Counted from the first letter of the stretch, positions 11,801-20,996 are shown. The stretch: DNA of 64,000 bases from Dromiciops gliroides (GCF_019393635.1 NC_057863.1:645830660-645894659); one strand, 5' to 3'. Notes: a model not told the origin generated them from the letters alone. A program made the numbers and translations.

Positions 11801-13805
11801 AAATCTTTATGGAAAAGCTTCTTAAATAAACTGTGGGTCTCCACCCCATATGGCATCTTGTAATTGAATGTGGGGGTCGTGAAAAATTTGGCCATGTAAA
11901 AGGTTATGTATATCTATTTTATATAGCCATATACCCGTGTTCGTGTAAAAATTTATCAGGTCCAAAGGGGTCGAGAATGAAAAAAATTTAAGAAGCCCTG
12001 GGTCTATGAGCAGCTGCAGTGCAGAGGAGGGTATTCTGAATAGGAGTTAGACCCCTGGGCATGCTGGGAGTTCTGGCTCTGCCCCTGAATCTGTGTGGAC
12101 CATCCCCTGGACTTCGGGGTGCCTCAGTTTCCTCACCTGAAAAATAAAGAGACCAGATGCTATCTTAGACCTTTTCCGAAGCTAAATTTCATGGTTGGTT
12201 TCCTGTCAGTAAAATAATTGAGCTGGACTAGATGGTCTCTTACTATCCTTTCTTCCAACTCGGATTTTATGGGTTCACTTGAAGGGAGGAGGGAAGGCGC
12301 GGTTGGGGGGGAAAAGGGGAGGGAATGGGGTGATGAAAGAGATAAGAGATAGGGGGAAGGGCAGTGTCTTTGGATGAAAGGAGGAGACTCTGTCCCCATC
12401 CCTTCTCGTCTCTTGTCTCCCCGCAGGAGAGGCGGGCCCCAGCTCCCAGGAGGCCCCGGTGGGAGGCCGGGCAGCCGTGCCTCGCTCTTTCTCCGCTCCC
12501 TACCCTACAGCCCCTCAGGAGGCCGGGCCCGGGGGCGTGACCTCCTTCCTATCGCCCAGCCCGCTCCATGCAGTGGCCCTGCAGAGCCCCCGCCTGCGCG
12601 GCCACCTCTATCCGGACTCATCCATCGCTGGGCCCCCGGACGGCACCGCCCCGGGCCGCCACCTGGAGAGCTATATCTCGGGCCTTCTGCGGCGCCGGAG
12701 GCGACTCCGTGGGCGGCCAGGGCCAGGCCAGCCCCGCACCAGTCCCGGCCCCGGGCCAACTGAGCCGCCGGCCGCCCTACGACGACAGAATAGCGCGCGG
12801 CAGCGGCCCGAGGAGCCGGCGCACCCCGGAGTGGGCGGTTCTCCCGGGCCTGGGGGCTGGCCGCCCTGGGACTCCAGCCCACCCCCAGCCGAGCCAGCGC
12901 CCACAGTGGGTTCCTCGCCCCCCAGCCCGGGAGAGGGCCGGCTGGTTAAGGCCCAGTACATCCCCGCGGCGCACGGAGGAGTCCGCGGGCCTCCGGTGGC
13001 CCGCTCAGCTCGCCGCAAGGGCCCTCCGCCTCCCCCGCTCACACGGGGCCGAAGTGTGGAGCTGTCGCCTCCGAGGGAGCGGCCCCGGCCGGGAGGCACC
13101 AGGAAAGGCAGGTTCCCCGACGGGGCGGCCCGACGGGGCTCCCCGCGGGGCAAGAAGGCCGCCCGCTCGCAGTCAGAAAACAGCCTTCTGAACCGGCCAG
13201 GCGCTGGTCCGGGAGAACCCAAGTATCATACCGTGGAGAGGGAGGAGCCGCGACCGGCCCGGCCCCGTCGGACCCCAGCAGGCGCAGCCCCCACCTCCTC
13301 GCGCCGCTGGCGCTCCACCGCCGAGATCAGCGGTGAAGAGGCCGAGGGAGGGCGACGGGTCAAGGCTGCGCCTCGAGGGGGAGGGGGCCGGGCTGTCGGA
13401 GGAGTCCCGGGGCCCTCGCCAGTCCCTCCGCGCCGCCTCCTCTACGGCTGCGCCGGCAGCGACTCGGAATGTTCGGCCGGCCGCGGCGGGGTCGTCGGAC
13501 GCCGGGGTCCCCCCTTGGGAAGCAGCGGCGGCGGCGGCTACGGGCCAGCCTACGGCGAGAGCGAGTCGAGCGCCAGCGACGGCGAGTCCCTCGCCTTCAG
13601 TTCAGCCTCCAGCGATTCGGAGGGCAGCGGCGGCGGCCTGGTGTGGCCCCAGCAGCTGGCGGCGGCGTCGGCAGCGGCCGGGCCTGGAGGAGGCCCTGGG
13701 GGAGCCCAGGGGAAGGTCTTCGTCAAGATCAAGGCCTCCCACGCGCTCAAGAAGAAGATATTACGGTTCCGCTCAGGATCACTGAAGGTCATGACCACAG
13801 TGTGA
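2607..13805 (+). CDS. DACT3: DACT3, Dapper homolog 3 (gene span, four coding exons)
   Basis: The spliced product is 638 residues, close to the roughly 630 of human DACT3, and it is recognised across its whole length. Dapper proteins bind Dishevelled and restrain Wnt signalling in the cytoplasm. Coding exons are 2607-2897, 9759-9855, 10008-10157 and 12427-13805, all joined by GT-AG introns with compatible phases (0, 1, 1). The N-terminus MIRAFSFPVSPERGRL and the leucine-rich segment crossing the exon 1/2 joint (about residues 88-115) are family hallmarks. Exon 4 carries serine-, proline- and arginine-rich regions, the LLYGCAGSDSECS block, the acidic serine cluster and the extreme C-terminus ending MTTV, a PDZ-binding motif known to contact Dishevelled. 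The start is the first ATG of the conserved N-terminus, inside a CpG island. The frame is intact. Very high GC in exons 1 and 4 creates many spurious overlapping ORFs. Confidence 0.97.
4830..4975 (+). mobile_element. MIR-like SINE relic in DACT3 intron 1
   Basis: TGTGTAACCTTGGGCCTC, CTGTAAAACGAAGGGGG and GGAAGCTCTAAGTG follow MIR-like order. Confidence 0.6.
5245..5365 (+). mobile_element. MIR-like SINE relic in DACT3 intron 1
   Basis: Matches the same degraded body: CTTCTAATCTGGACTTTGG, then TGGGCCTCAGCATCCCC and AACTGTAAAAGGAGGGC. Confidence 0.5.
5385..6130 (-). mobile_element. Old L1 3'-region fragment(s), interrupted
   Basis: CACTCAGCATCAGTTCAG, CTTCCCAGATTTCTTTGAA, AGTATTCTATTACATTCAT and AGCCATTCCCCAGGAGACGG parallel the minus-strand L1 ORF2 end at 29.8-30.1 kb. 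It is split by another repeat and a SINE (5778-5925). Confidence 0.6.
5778..5925 (+). mobile_element. Short SINE in DACT3 intron 1
   Basis: A complete copy with A-rich tail and perfect 16-bp target duplications AAAAACCTACCATGTG (5762-5777 and 5926-5941). Confidence 0.92.
6130..7340. other. DACT3 intron 1, no recognised feature
   Basis: Moderately AT-rich sequence without clear repeats or exons. It contains a short C run near 6535-6546. Nothing else can be supported. Confidence 0.5.
7345..7610 (-). mobile_element. Near full-length MIR-type SINE
   Basis: Reversed MIR order: TACCAAGCACTTGCAAATAT, then CCTCCCAACAACCCTGGGAG, TTTTACAGATGAGGAAAC, GTTGCCCAGGGTCACACAG and GGATTTGAATTCAGG. Confidence 0.8.
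8145..8395 (-). mobile_element. MIR/Ther-type SINE relics
   Basis: Two overlapping degraded minus-strand bodies: GGTAAACTGAGGCC, GAACTGAAGCTCAGAG, then AAGATTTGAACTCAGACTC. Confidence 0.5.
8591..8725 (+). mobile_element. Short SINE with AAAG-expanded tail
   Basis: Complete SINE head to CCCCAATTGCCTCAC. Its A tail has expanded into the AAAG microsatellite that follows. Confidence 0.9.
8726..8822 (+). repeat. (AAAG)n microsatellite
   Basis: About 22 tetranucleotide units grown from the tail of the preceding SINE. Confidence 0.95.
9005..9400 (+). repeat. Ancient interspersed repeat, class not assigned (family X copy 1)
   Basis: ATTAAGCACTTACCGGGTGC, CTGCCCTCAAGGGGCTTACA, then AGGATTCTGAGAGGCAGAGG match a multi-module old repeat also seen at about 15.6, 18.9 and 20.4-21.2 kb. 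Confidence 0.5.
9759..9855 (+). CDS. DACT3: DACT3 coding exon 2
   Basis: A 97-nt exon between a pyrimidine-rich TTCCAG acceptor and a CTCAG|GTGAG donor, leaving phase 1. It encodes EALPGLMWELGQHLGELSL and the following acidic stretch, matching the human segment that continues the leucine-rich helix. Confidence 0.95.
10008..10157 (+). CDS. DACT3: DACT3 coding exon 3
   Basis: A 150-nt exon (phase 1 in, phase 1 out) after a CATCCAG acceptor and before GGTAAG. It encodes the conserved GFYEGPSPTGPDSPPSTF, DSGFSGSGSYSRLGPSEPRG and SERPKSLG blocks. Confidence 0.95.
10275..10460 (+). repeat. TG/TATG-rich compound microsatellite
   Basis: Imperfect GTGTGTATGTG tract just after DACT3 exon 3, so lying at the start of intron 3. 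Confidence 0.9.
10575..11140. mobile_element. Cluster of three MIR-like relics
   Basis: One + copy (about 10590-10705, CTTGCTGTGTGACCTTGGG) and two minus copies (about 10800-10990 and 11000-11130, with TTTACAGATGAGGCAACTGA and GGGGAGATTTGAACCC). Confidence 0.6.
11303..11510 (-). mobile_element. MAR1-like SINE relic
   Basis: TTGTTGTTCAGTC, then GACCCCATGGA, GGTTTTCTTGGCACAGATA and GGGTTAAGTGACTTGC match the reversed long SINE also at 32.96, 40.88 and 48.25 kb. Confidence 0.7.
11641..11793 (-). mobile_element. Short SINE in DACT3 intron 3
   Basis: Poly(T) start, reversed SINE body and an end at AACCTAGCTGCCCC. Short duplications CCTAGTT lie at 11634-11640 and 11794-11800. Confidence 0.88.
11813..12000 (-). 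mobile_element. Non-autonomous hAT-type DNA transposon (MITE)
   Basis: The terminal inverted repeats are GCTTCTTAAATAAACTGTGG on the left and AATTTAAGAAGCCCTGG on the right. The interior has GGGGGTCGTGAAAAATTTGG and its near-complementary GGGGTCGAGAATG. It is about 190 bp with no coding capacity. The class is inferred from the ends. Confidence 0.7.
12040..12250 (+). mobile_element. MIR-like SINE relics before DACT3 exon 4
   Basis: CTGGCTCTGCCCCTGAATCT, TGCCTCAGTTTCCTCACCTG and, repeated, CAGTAAAATAATTGAGCTGG with TCCAACTCGGATTTTATGGG. Confidence 0.6.
12427..13805 (+). CDS. DACT3: DACT3 coding exon 4 (terminal)
   Basis: A large terminal exon after a CCCCGCAG acceptor. It begins EAGPSSQEAPVGGRAAVPRS and ends in the C-terminal PDZ ligand MTTV with TGA at 13803-13805. 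Recognisable blocks are FSAPYPTAP, ESYISGLLRRRRRLRG, RLVKAQYIPAAHGG, PPLTRGRSVELSPPRERPRP, RWRSTAEISG and KVFVKIKASHALKKKILRF. GC content is very high and there is no internal stop. Confidence 0.97.
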
Positions 13806-13967
13806 GCTCGTAGGGCGGAGCGCGGAGGCCATTTGCCCAGCCCTTCTTTGGCTGACTAGACTGGCAGCCAAGAACGCCAGAGTTCGCCCATTGATTCGAG
13901 GTGTGGACTTGGGCGAACTCGGGGCCTCAGTTTCCCTGGCTGTCGAATGGACTCAGTGAAGTAGGTG

Positions 13968-14150
13968 GAGTGGTGTAAAGAAATTTGGAATGAGGAGATC
14001 TGGGTTCAAATCCCGCCTCTGCCACTCACTAGTTGAGTGACCTTGAGCAAGATCCTTCCCCTCTTGAGGCCTTAGTCGCTTCCTCTGAAAAATGAGGTGG
14101 TTGGACTTCCAATTTCTAAGGTCCCTGCCAGCTCTGAAATTCTTAGAGGC
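13968..14150 (+). mobile_element. MIR-like SINE exonised in the DACT3 3' UTR
   Basis: GGTTCAAATCCCGCCTCTGC, AGTGACCTTGAGCAAG, TCTGAAAAATGAGGTGG and CCCTGCCAGCTCTGAAATTC. It lies wholly between the DACT3 stop and poly(A) signal. Confidence 0.75.
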
Positions 14151-14785
14151 GTAAGAGCCTCTAAGGAGTCCCTGCCCTCTACTGAAGGGGTCTCTATTTT
14201 CCTATCCCTTTCTGGCCAAGGAAATCCCCCCCTAAGTTCCTTCTTTATTGGGTGTTCTCCCTCTCCCACCTCCTTTGGCCCGTTTACAATCCATTCAGTT
14301 GGGCCACGTTTCCATTCCCTTCCCAAACCCTACCCACCGAGACCATATATATATATGGCCAGCAGATGATGTGGGAATCCTTTCCAAACCTCTGGCGGGC
14401 TATACTGTGGACCACTGGGGGGTCCTGGTAGAATCCTGTAGGGCCAAGCCTCTGTGATCTTTTCTGATCGCTCTGTTTATAATCCAACTTGGGGGCTGAA
14501 AAGTAGTTGAGGGACCGCTGTCCCTGGTGCTTCCTAGGCCTTTCTTGGTGACCTCGAGTGAGAAGTGAAATGGAGGAACAAGTAGATTTCCAGGAATAGA
14601 GGACAGGGAAGGGGGCCAGAGGGGGACCAATCCCTAATTAGTTTTTTTTAATTGCTGTATTTATTATAATGACGGCGACTCCCCAGGCGAGTGAGTGTGG
14701 GAAGGTGGAAGATGGTGATCTTCTCCTGTACCCCACCCTTGCCCCACGGGAGCCAGACCCTATCTGTTTCTATATTCTCTTTGTA

Positions 14786-14791
14786 AATAAA
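14786..14791 (+). promoter_or_regulatory. DACT3: AATAAA poly(A) signal of DACT3
   Basis: A canonical AATAAA about 980 nt after the DACT3 stop, followed by GTG/TG-rich sequence (ACAGTGTTATCCCGGTGGTGG) that fits a downstream GU element. Confidence 0.8.
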
Positions 14792-14909
14792 TTCACAGTG
14801 TTATCCCGGTGGTGGCTTCCTCTGGCCCTGGTCCTGACCTGGTGGTGGTGTAGAGATGGCAGCCTTGGCTTACTCTCTTCCAATCCAATCCAATAAGTAT
14901 TTTTTAAAA

Positions 14910-15140
14910 AAATGCGTTTTCCAAGGCGCAATGGATAGAGAGTCAGTCTCAGAGTCAGAAAGACTTACGTTCTAATTTCGTTTCTGACTCATACAAGCTG
15001 TGTGACCCTGGACAAGTCACTTCACTTCTCAATGCTTTTGGCAACTCCTTAAGACTATAGGCCGCAGAACTGTGGTTGATCTCTGTTGGTGGAGGGAATT
15101 CCCTGCACCAGTGAAATCAATGGGTGTAGGAATCATCCTA
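14910..15140 (+). mobile_element. Old tRNA-derived SINE relic
   Basis: GGCGCAATGGATAGAGAGTC, then GCTGTGTGACCCTGGACAAG and GGTGGAGGGAATTCCCTGC. Diverged well beyond the young copies. Confidence 0.65.
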
Positions 15141-15985
15141 TGCCCTTTCAGACAAGCATCTGCTCGTCCACTTCTAGGTAGAGAGAATTCTTTCTAGGTC
15201 CTGGGATGCTGAGAAGTGCAGATCTCGCCCAGGCTCTTGAAGATACGAGGTGTTGGAAGTAGTTATTTAACCGAGGTGGTCCTTACTTCTCGCTACCCCT
15301 TAGCCTCGCTGCCTCATGTCCTGAGTATGCAAAGATGAGATGAGCAATCCCTGCACTCTAGGTACTCCCATTCTGTTGGAGGAAAACAGAGCCGATAAAT
15401 GTGACGGTTTGAGGAAGAGGGATCACATCGATAACTAAAGACACCAAGAAGAGCTTCCAAGCTCGCTGCAGAAGCAGCCCCAGTGCGCCAGCAGGGAGCA
15501 ATAGTTCCTGAGCAGGGGGAGTCATCTGGTCAGACTTGTCCCTAGGAAGCTAAGGATTCCAGGAGGCAAAGGTGAGGAGAGCGCATTCAATTCGAGGCAA
15601 CTATCCTTTATTAAGTGCCTATTTAGTGCCCTGCCCTGGACCAGGCTGGGGACCCAGAGATAGGAAGCTTAGCTTGTACTGGGCAGAAATCCTCAGGCAG
15701 AGTATCCAGATAAGTAAAGACACAGATCAAATGACCTTCCAAGTGAGGGTAGGGACCGAGATTTCATTGCTTTAGATAACTCCCACGTGAGGGCATTCTT
15801 TCTATCATCTGGGGTCTACACCTTCTCTGCAAATGATCATTTTAGAGAGTTCCCTAGGGCACGAATAATTTCAATGGTTTGTCCAGGATGACACAGCCAA
15901 GGAAGTATCAAAGGTAGGACTTGAACCAGGGTCTTCCTGGCTCAGAGACCAGCTTTCTATTTTCATTCTGACTGGTCAGCTGCCT
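15140..15985. repeat. Mosaic of old repeat fragments
   Basis: Holds family X pieces (about 15330-15720: AAGCTAAGGATTCCAGGAGG and TTTATTAAGTGCCTATTTAG) and a minus-strand SINE relic (about 15800-15985: GACTTGAACCAGGGTCTTCC). There is a CTCF-like GCCAGCAGGGAGC near 15487-15499. Confidence 0.5.
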
Positions 15986-16069
15986 CTCATACAAAATACA
16001 AAGTAATTTGGGTGGGGGAGCACAAATAATTGGGGGAAATCAGGAAAGGCCTTTTGGAGGGGGGTACTT

Positions 16070-16165
16070 TACATAAGCCTCATTTTCTCTGTCTCTAAAA
16101 GAAAAGGGACGAGATGGGTCTCTCAGGGTGCTTCCCAACCCTGGATTTGATTATTCTGTATGTCT
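16070..16165 (+). mobile_element. MIR-like relic
   Basis: CCTCATTTTCTCTGTCTC with AAAAGGGACGAGATGG and GTGCTTCCCAACCCTGGA follows the MIR 3' order. Confidence 0.45.
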
Positions 16166-16389
16166 CTGGCATCCCCAGTGTTCCTTTCAGCTCCAGGGCT
16201 TGTGGTCCATCTTATCCTATGACCACTTATTGAGGGTACCCTGTGCCCTATGCGGGTGGGCACAGTAGCTGCCTTTGCCAATCGGTCAATCCACAAACTT
16301 TGCTTGCTCTCCTATGAGGTTCCAAGGCACTGTGATAGACACTAGGAGACCAAGAAGCCTTCCCCGTGACTACGATGCTCTCCTTTCTC

Positions 16390-16670
16390 ACCCCCGTCTC
16401 CCAGAAGTCCTGGTTTCCTTTAAGACTCGACTGAAGAGGTCTTTCCCAAGTTTCCCCTTCTTTCCTCCTCCCCTCCCCCCAGCTGCTAGTGGCCCTCTCC
16501 TACGGCCTTGTAAATATCTGGTATATATTTATTTATGTACAACTTTGTCTCCCCTGAAAGAATGAAAGCCCCTTGAGGGCAGGGACTGTTCTCATTTCTG
16601 TCTTTGTATGCCCAGCGCCTAGCACAGAGCCTGGCCCATAATAAAGAGCAGGCACAGAATAAAAGCTTGT
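16390..16670 (+). mobile_element. LINE2 (L2) 3' end
   Basis: TCCTTTAAGACTCGACTGA, then GCCCCTTGAGGGCAGGGACT, GTATGCCCAGCGCCTAGCA and GAGCCTGGCCCATAATAAA are the classic L2 3'-terminal order. Confidence 0.85.
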
Positions 16671-17515
16671 GGACAGCTTGCCTTCAGGGAGCTTACGCTC
16701 TATCCGCACCGGGGAAGGCACCTGTCTGCGTAGGAGCCCAACACCCCATCTCCGGGATGGCGCTTGGGCTGAGCCTTGACGGAAGCGAGGGACTTCTAGG
16801 AGGTGGAGGGAAGGTGGAGGAGCGGCTCGGATGGCTCCATCGGGGGAGAGGATGGAGAAGACCACGCTGGCAGAGTGCGGGGGGAGGTCCGGGAGAAATT
16901 CAGCTCCTTACAGACCGTCTCATCTCGCTCGGGTTTCTAGGTTTCTCTCCCTGCCCCCCACCTGGCGCTGGGGGATGGGGAACAGGGCTAGGCCGTCCTC
17001 TCTCCGATACTCAGCCTCCCATCCCCTGCCTTATGAGAAACAGATGTTGGGGCCGGCCGGGAAGCCGGGAGTCAGCCCCCACCCTGCGCCCGCGCACAGA
17101 CGCTGCTTTCTTCTGCAGGAGGGGGTGGGGGAAGACTGCTGCCCCCATCCCCCTCACAATGTAAGAGCCCCAAAGGTGCACCAGAGGCTGGGGAGGGAGA
17201 GGGAGGAAGCAGCCAGAGGAGAGACCCCTCCTCCCCCTCCTCAGGCCTGTGGAAGGAGACCCTTCCCTTCCCCTCTCAATTCGGCCCCCCAGGGTCCTGG
17301 CGCCGACTACTCTTTTAGAACGAGCTGTAGCTGGGGGGCCCTGGTCCCTCCTGGCAGCTCCAGCCGCCCCTGATGTGTTCCAGATGTTGGACTTGCTGCC
17401 CCTTTCCCCTCCAATGCCTGCACCTTCTACTCTCTCTGTTCTCTGCCCCCCTCCTCCCTCCCAGCCTTGGAACTTCTGGGGTTGGGGGGACGCCAAGCTT
17501 CTCTCCTCCCTCCAT

Positions 17516-17552
<37 letters not shown>

Positions 17553-18100
17553 CCAAGCCAGGGACTCAGAAACCCCCTCCGGAGCAGGCAGAAGGAAGCC
17601 CCCCCCCCTTCTTCTCTGCCCTCCCCACTTCATAGCCGGCCTGGCGCCGGCTGACTCAGCCCCTATAAATAAACACTGAATTTGGGTGAGCTGAGAACTC
17701 TCGCCCCCTTCTCTCTGCATCCCTCCCACCCCTAATTTTGGGCCCTGCCCCCCGTGTGCCTCCCCCTTCTCTAGACCCGTCCCCCAGATGGTCCCACCTT
17801 CCATTGTCGCCACCTCTCCAGGGCATCCCCCTGATTGGTCGAGGTTCTTCCAGGCCTTCGGGGAATCTCCTCCTCCCAGATGTCTCTGCCCCAGCGCCCC
17901 TCCTTGATTGGTCTCTGCTCTAAGCCCTTGTCTTCCCCCGGGCCCATGGGGATATGGACCAGTTTCCTTCCCTGGGGGGGGGCACAAGATCATTTGGAGG
18001 CCTAGCTCTGCACCTGCCTTGGAGACTGGGGGAATTACTTGGAGGTGGGGCATGCGGGGAGCGAAGTGAGACAAAGAGAGACACAACGACACCCAGATGC
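16670..18100. other. Repeat-poor GC-rich intergenic segment
   Basis: About 1.4 kb between DACT3 and GNG8 with little repeat content apart from an (AC)n run. It carries an AP-1-like TGACTCA and an MEF2-like CTATAAATAA within 40 bp near 17650-17675. There is no supported exon. Candidate regulatory DNA. Confidence 0.45.
17518..17551 (+). repeat. (AC)n microsatellite
   Basis: About 17 AC dinucleotides without interruption. Confidence 0.95.
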
Positions 18101-18104
18101 GTAT

Positions 18105-18670
18105 AGATAGAATTGGAAGGGACCTTCGTCCAACCTTCGCATTTTTCAGATGAGCAAACTGAGGCCCAGAAAGGTGAAGGTGATTTGTCCTTTAAATGCA
18201 GGTCTTTTCACTGCAAAGCCAGTGAAACACGCGCTGTCTGGAAATACAACGGAAACTGAATCTTTTGGGCCGAAAGGCGGCTCAGAGGTCATCGAAGGCA
18301 GCTCGGACTTGAGCACGAAGCCACACAACAATAGTGACAAGTGTTAAGTCTTTTCTTCTCTAGAGAAGGAGGTCTCGCTACCTCCTGAGGCAATCTATTC
18401 ATCTTCTAGGCTGGGCATCTAATAGAAAGCAAGTTTCCCCTTACGTCAAGTCTTAATCTGTCTCCCTGTAGCTTCCATATATTGAAGCTGCTTTTACCCT
18501 GTGGGGCCAAGCCCAATAAAGCAAATCCCGCTGCTTCCGCATGACAGCCTGCGCTCCACAGTCTCAAGTTCGCTATGATGTCCTCCGCGGCTCTTCACTT
18601 TTCCAGGCTAAACGCCCTCAGATCCTCTCGTGGCATCATCTCGATGCCCTGATCACCCTCGTCTGGATTA
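18105..18670 (-). mobile_element. CR1/L3-type LINE 3' region
   Basis: ATTGGAAGGGACCTTCGTCC, GAGGCAATCTATTCATCTTC, CCTGTGGGGCCAAGCCC, CTTTTCCAGGCTAAACGCCC and CCCTCGTCTGGATTATTTCC are the reversed 3' end of CR1/L3 elements as known in birds and mammals. No intact coding was seen. Confidence 0.65.
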
Positions 18671-18894
18671 TTTCCAGTTTGTCATATAGACTTAGACAGA
18701 GAGAGACTGAGACTCAGAGGCACAGAGAGACAGCAAAATAGGATAAGAGCCAAGCACAGGCCTCAGGACCCAAGAAAGGGAGTGTGGGAGGAAGGGAAAG
18801 AGCCCGAGAAAGCAACACTAAGGCAGAGAAGAAGCCACTGGCAGGATGCCCACACAGAAAGGGGAAAATTAACACTGAAAGGACGATCTATTTC

Positions 18895-19150
18895 CATTCA
18901 TTTAAATCCCAACATTGACACCTTCCTAGCTGCAGGCACTGTGCTAAGCACCAAGAATACAAAGACAAAGATTAATTCTTACCCTCAAAGAGCTTGTATT
19001 CTACTGAGAGAAAGGCAACATACACACGATAGCAGCTGGTTGAGATGGGATAGAATGGCTTCCCATAAGCCCCTGAACTGGGTTTAGAGGGAAAGCAAGA
19101 ATCCGAGGCAACAGGAGGTGAGGAGGGAGAACATTTCCTGTCGGAGGAGA
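18895..19150 (+). repeat. Family X copy (ancient repeat, class not assigned)
   Basis: GGCACTGTGCTAAGCACCAA, TTACCCTCAAAGAGCTTG and GGGAGAACATTTCCTG match the modules at 9.0 and 20.4 kb. Confidence 0.5.
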
Positions 19151-19189
19151 ATGCAACAGAAATATGACTGGCGATGCATGTTAGGCATC

Positions 19190-19345
19190 AGCCTCTGTCT
19201 GCTTCAGTTTCCTCAACTGTAAAGTGGGGATAATAGCATCTACTTCTTAGGGTTGTTGTGAGGATCAAATGAGATAAGATTTAGAAATCGCTTAAAATAG
19301 TACCTGACACATAGTAGGTGCTTAATAAATGCTTATTTCCTTCCC
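19190..19345 (+). mobile_element. MIR 3' part
   Basis: CAGTTTCCTCAACTGTAAAG, GGTTGTTGTGAGGATCAAAT and GACACATAGTAGGTGCTTAA. Confidence 0.85.
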
Positions 19346-19347
19346 TT

Positions 19348-19652
19348 GGGGCAGCCAGGTAGAACAGTGGATAAAGCACTGGCTCTCAAGTTGGGAGGAC
19401 CTGAGTTCAAATTTCACCTCAGACACTTATTAACTGTGTGATCCTGGTCAAGTCACTTAACCCAATTGTCTTAACCATCTGGGTCCATCTCCAGTCATCC
19501 TGATATATGTCTTGCTACTGGACCCAGATGGCTCTGGAGGAGAGAGTGAGGTTGAGGACCTTGCTCAGCCCTCCCTCACTTAAATCCAATTCACTGTAAA
19601 TTATGACATCACCCTGATGTCATGGCCCTCTTCGAGAATGAAGGACCAACAC
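19348..19652 (+). mobile_element. Long SINE (short-SINE head plus about 170-bp tail)
   Basis: The tRNA-like head is followed by a tail with CCAGTCATCCTGATATATG, GATGGCTCTGGAGGAGAGAG, AATCCAATTCACTG and CCTGATGTCATGG, ending CGAGAATGAAGGACCAACAC. The same tail occurs at 29.2-30.7, 32.0-32.6 and 45.7-46.05 kb, and in diverged form at 38.8 and 52.1 kb. Confidence 0.85.
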
Positions 19653-19689
19653 ATTTTCTTCTCTTCCTCCTCTCCCTCCTTCTCATAAT

Positions 19690-20100
19690 AGCTAGCATCT
19701 ATCTAGCATGGCAAGGCTTGTAAACATTTTACAAATGTTGTTTCAACTTATCCTTAGCCCTAGGAGTGGGGTACTTTTATTTTTTGGTTTTTTTTTGTGT
19801 GTGTTTTTTTTTAGTGAGGCAATTGGGGTTAAGTGACTTGCCCAGGGTCACACAGCTAGTAAGTGTTAAGTGTCTGAGACTGGATTTGAACTCAGGTACT
19901 CCTGAATCCAGGGCCGGTGCTCTATCCACTGCGCCACCTAGCTGCCCTAGTGGGGTACTTTTATTAACCGCATTTTACAGATCATGAAAGTGAGGCAAAG
20001 ATTAAGTGACTTGCCCAGGGTCACACAGGTAGAGGGTATGTGAGGCAGGATTTTAATGTCAGGTCTCCTAGCACTCTGTCCACTGTGCCACCTAGCTATT
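19690..20100 (-). mobile_element. MIR-type SINE split by a short SINE
   Basis: Reversed MIR (CTAGCATCTATCTAGCATGG, CATTTTACAGATCATGAAAG, GACTTGCCCAGGGTCACACA), with the short SINE 19782-19947 inserted. Confidence 0.8.
19782..19947 (-). mobile_element. Short SINE inside a MIR
   Basis: Poly(T)/TG start, reversed SINE body and about 17-bp target duplications AGTGGGGTACTTTTATT at about 19765-19781 and 19949-19965. Confidence 0.92.
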
Positions 20101-20154
20101 GCCTCTGTTCATTAGGGAACAGCTAGAACATACAAGTCTGGGGTTAGGGAAGGA

Positions 20155-20385
20155 AACAAGCATTTATTAAGCACCTACTATGTGTCAGGCATGGTGCTGA
20201 GTGCTCTACTAATATTCTTATTTGATCCTCATAACTGGGAGGGAAGTGCTATTATTATCCCCATTCAACAACTGAGGAAACATTGGAAGCAGGCAGAATT
20301 TAAATCACACAGGTAGAAGACCTGTGAGGCAAGATTAGACCTCCATTTAGTTCCAGCCCTCTACCCACTGTGCCATCTAACTGCT
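20155..20385 (-). mobile_element. MIR-type SINE
   Basis: AAGCACCTACTATGTGTCAG, TTGATCCTCATAACTGGGAG, ATTATTATCCCCATTCAAC and ACTGAGGAAACATTGG. Confidence 0.75.
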
Positions 20386-20494
20386 TCTATTGCTTCTGTT
20401 CTTTAGGAAACAGTTGAAACATAATCATGAATAGGAGTAATGTGAAATAAATAAACAAGTCAGCCCCAGCCTGGTTAGAAAGGGCCTTAAATAG

Positions 20495-20612
20495 GTAGCT
20501 GATAATGCAGCAAATAGAGCACTGGACCTGAGTTCAAATCTGCCCTCAGACACTTACTGGCTGTGTGACCCTGGGCAAGTCACTTAACCCCAATTGCCTC
20601 CAAAAAGAAAAA
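20495..20612 (+). mobile_element. Short SINE, internally deleted
   Basis: AGCAAATAGAGCACTGGACC, then GCTGTGTGACCCTGGGCAAG and CCCCAATTGCCTCC. It lacks part of the head. Confidence 0.8.
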
Positions 20613-20858
20613 TAGGGCCTCAAATGATCAGCTCAGGAGTCCCTATTTAATTGTAGAATTAATAGGGAGCTACTACAGATTTTTTGAGCAGGGAAGTGAC
20701 ACAGTGAGACTTGTGTTTTAGGGAGATTATTTCCACATCCACAAATAGGTTGAAGAGGAGAAAGACTGGAAGTTCATTAAACAGTCCAGGAAAGGATGAG
20801 GGGGAGCCTGAACTGGTTTGGCAGTAATGAGGAAAGGGGACATATATAAGAAACACTA

Positions 20859-20996
20859 GGGGGCAGCGCAGTGGATAAAGCACCAGCCCAGGATTCAGGA
20901 GGACCTGAGTTCAAATCCAGCTCAGACACTTTGCACTTACTAGCAGTGTGACCCTGGGCAAGTCACTTAACCCTTATTGCACCCCCCCCAAAAAAA
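20859..20996 (+). mobile_element. Short SINE with shortened head
   Basis: GGGGGCAGCGCAGTGGATAA lacks the usual CTAGGTGG portion. The rest of the body is intact to a C-rich then A-rich tail. Confidence 0.85.

Larger units (their letters stand above)
10158..12426 (+). other. DACT3: DACT3 intron 3
   Basis: A 2.3-kb intron made mostly of a TG-rich simple repeat, MIR-like and MAR1-like relics, one short SINE and a hAT-type MITE. A 3' pyrimidine tract precedes the exon 4 acceptor. Confidence 0.9.
13806..14810 (+). other. DACT3: DACT3 3' UTR
   Basis: About 1 kb from the stop to just beyond the AATAAA at 14786-14791. It includes a MIR-like SINE (13968-14150), a 16-bp AT-rich palindrome (14343-14358) and an AT-rich block near 14640-14670. 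The 3' end is inferred from the poly(A) signal. Confidence 0.75.

Noticed and set aside
12505-13222. Alternative and antisense frames over DACT3 exon 4 and exon 1
   Set aside because: Shadows of a very GC-rich coding exon whose true frame is clear by homology.
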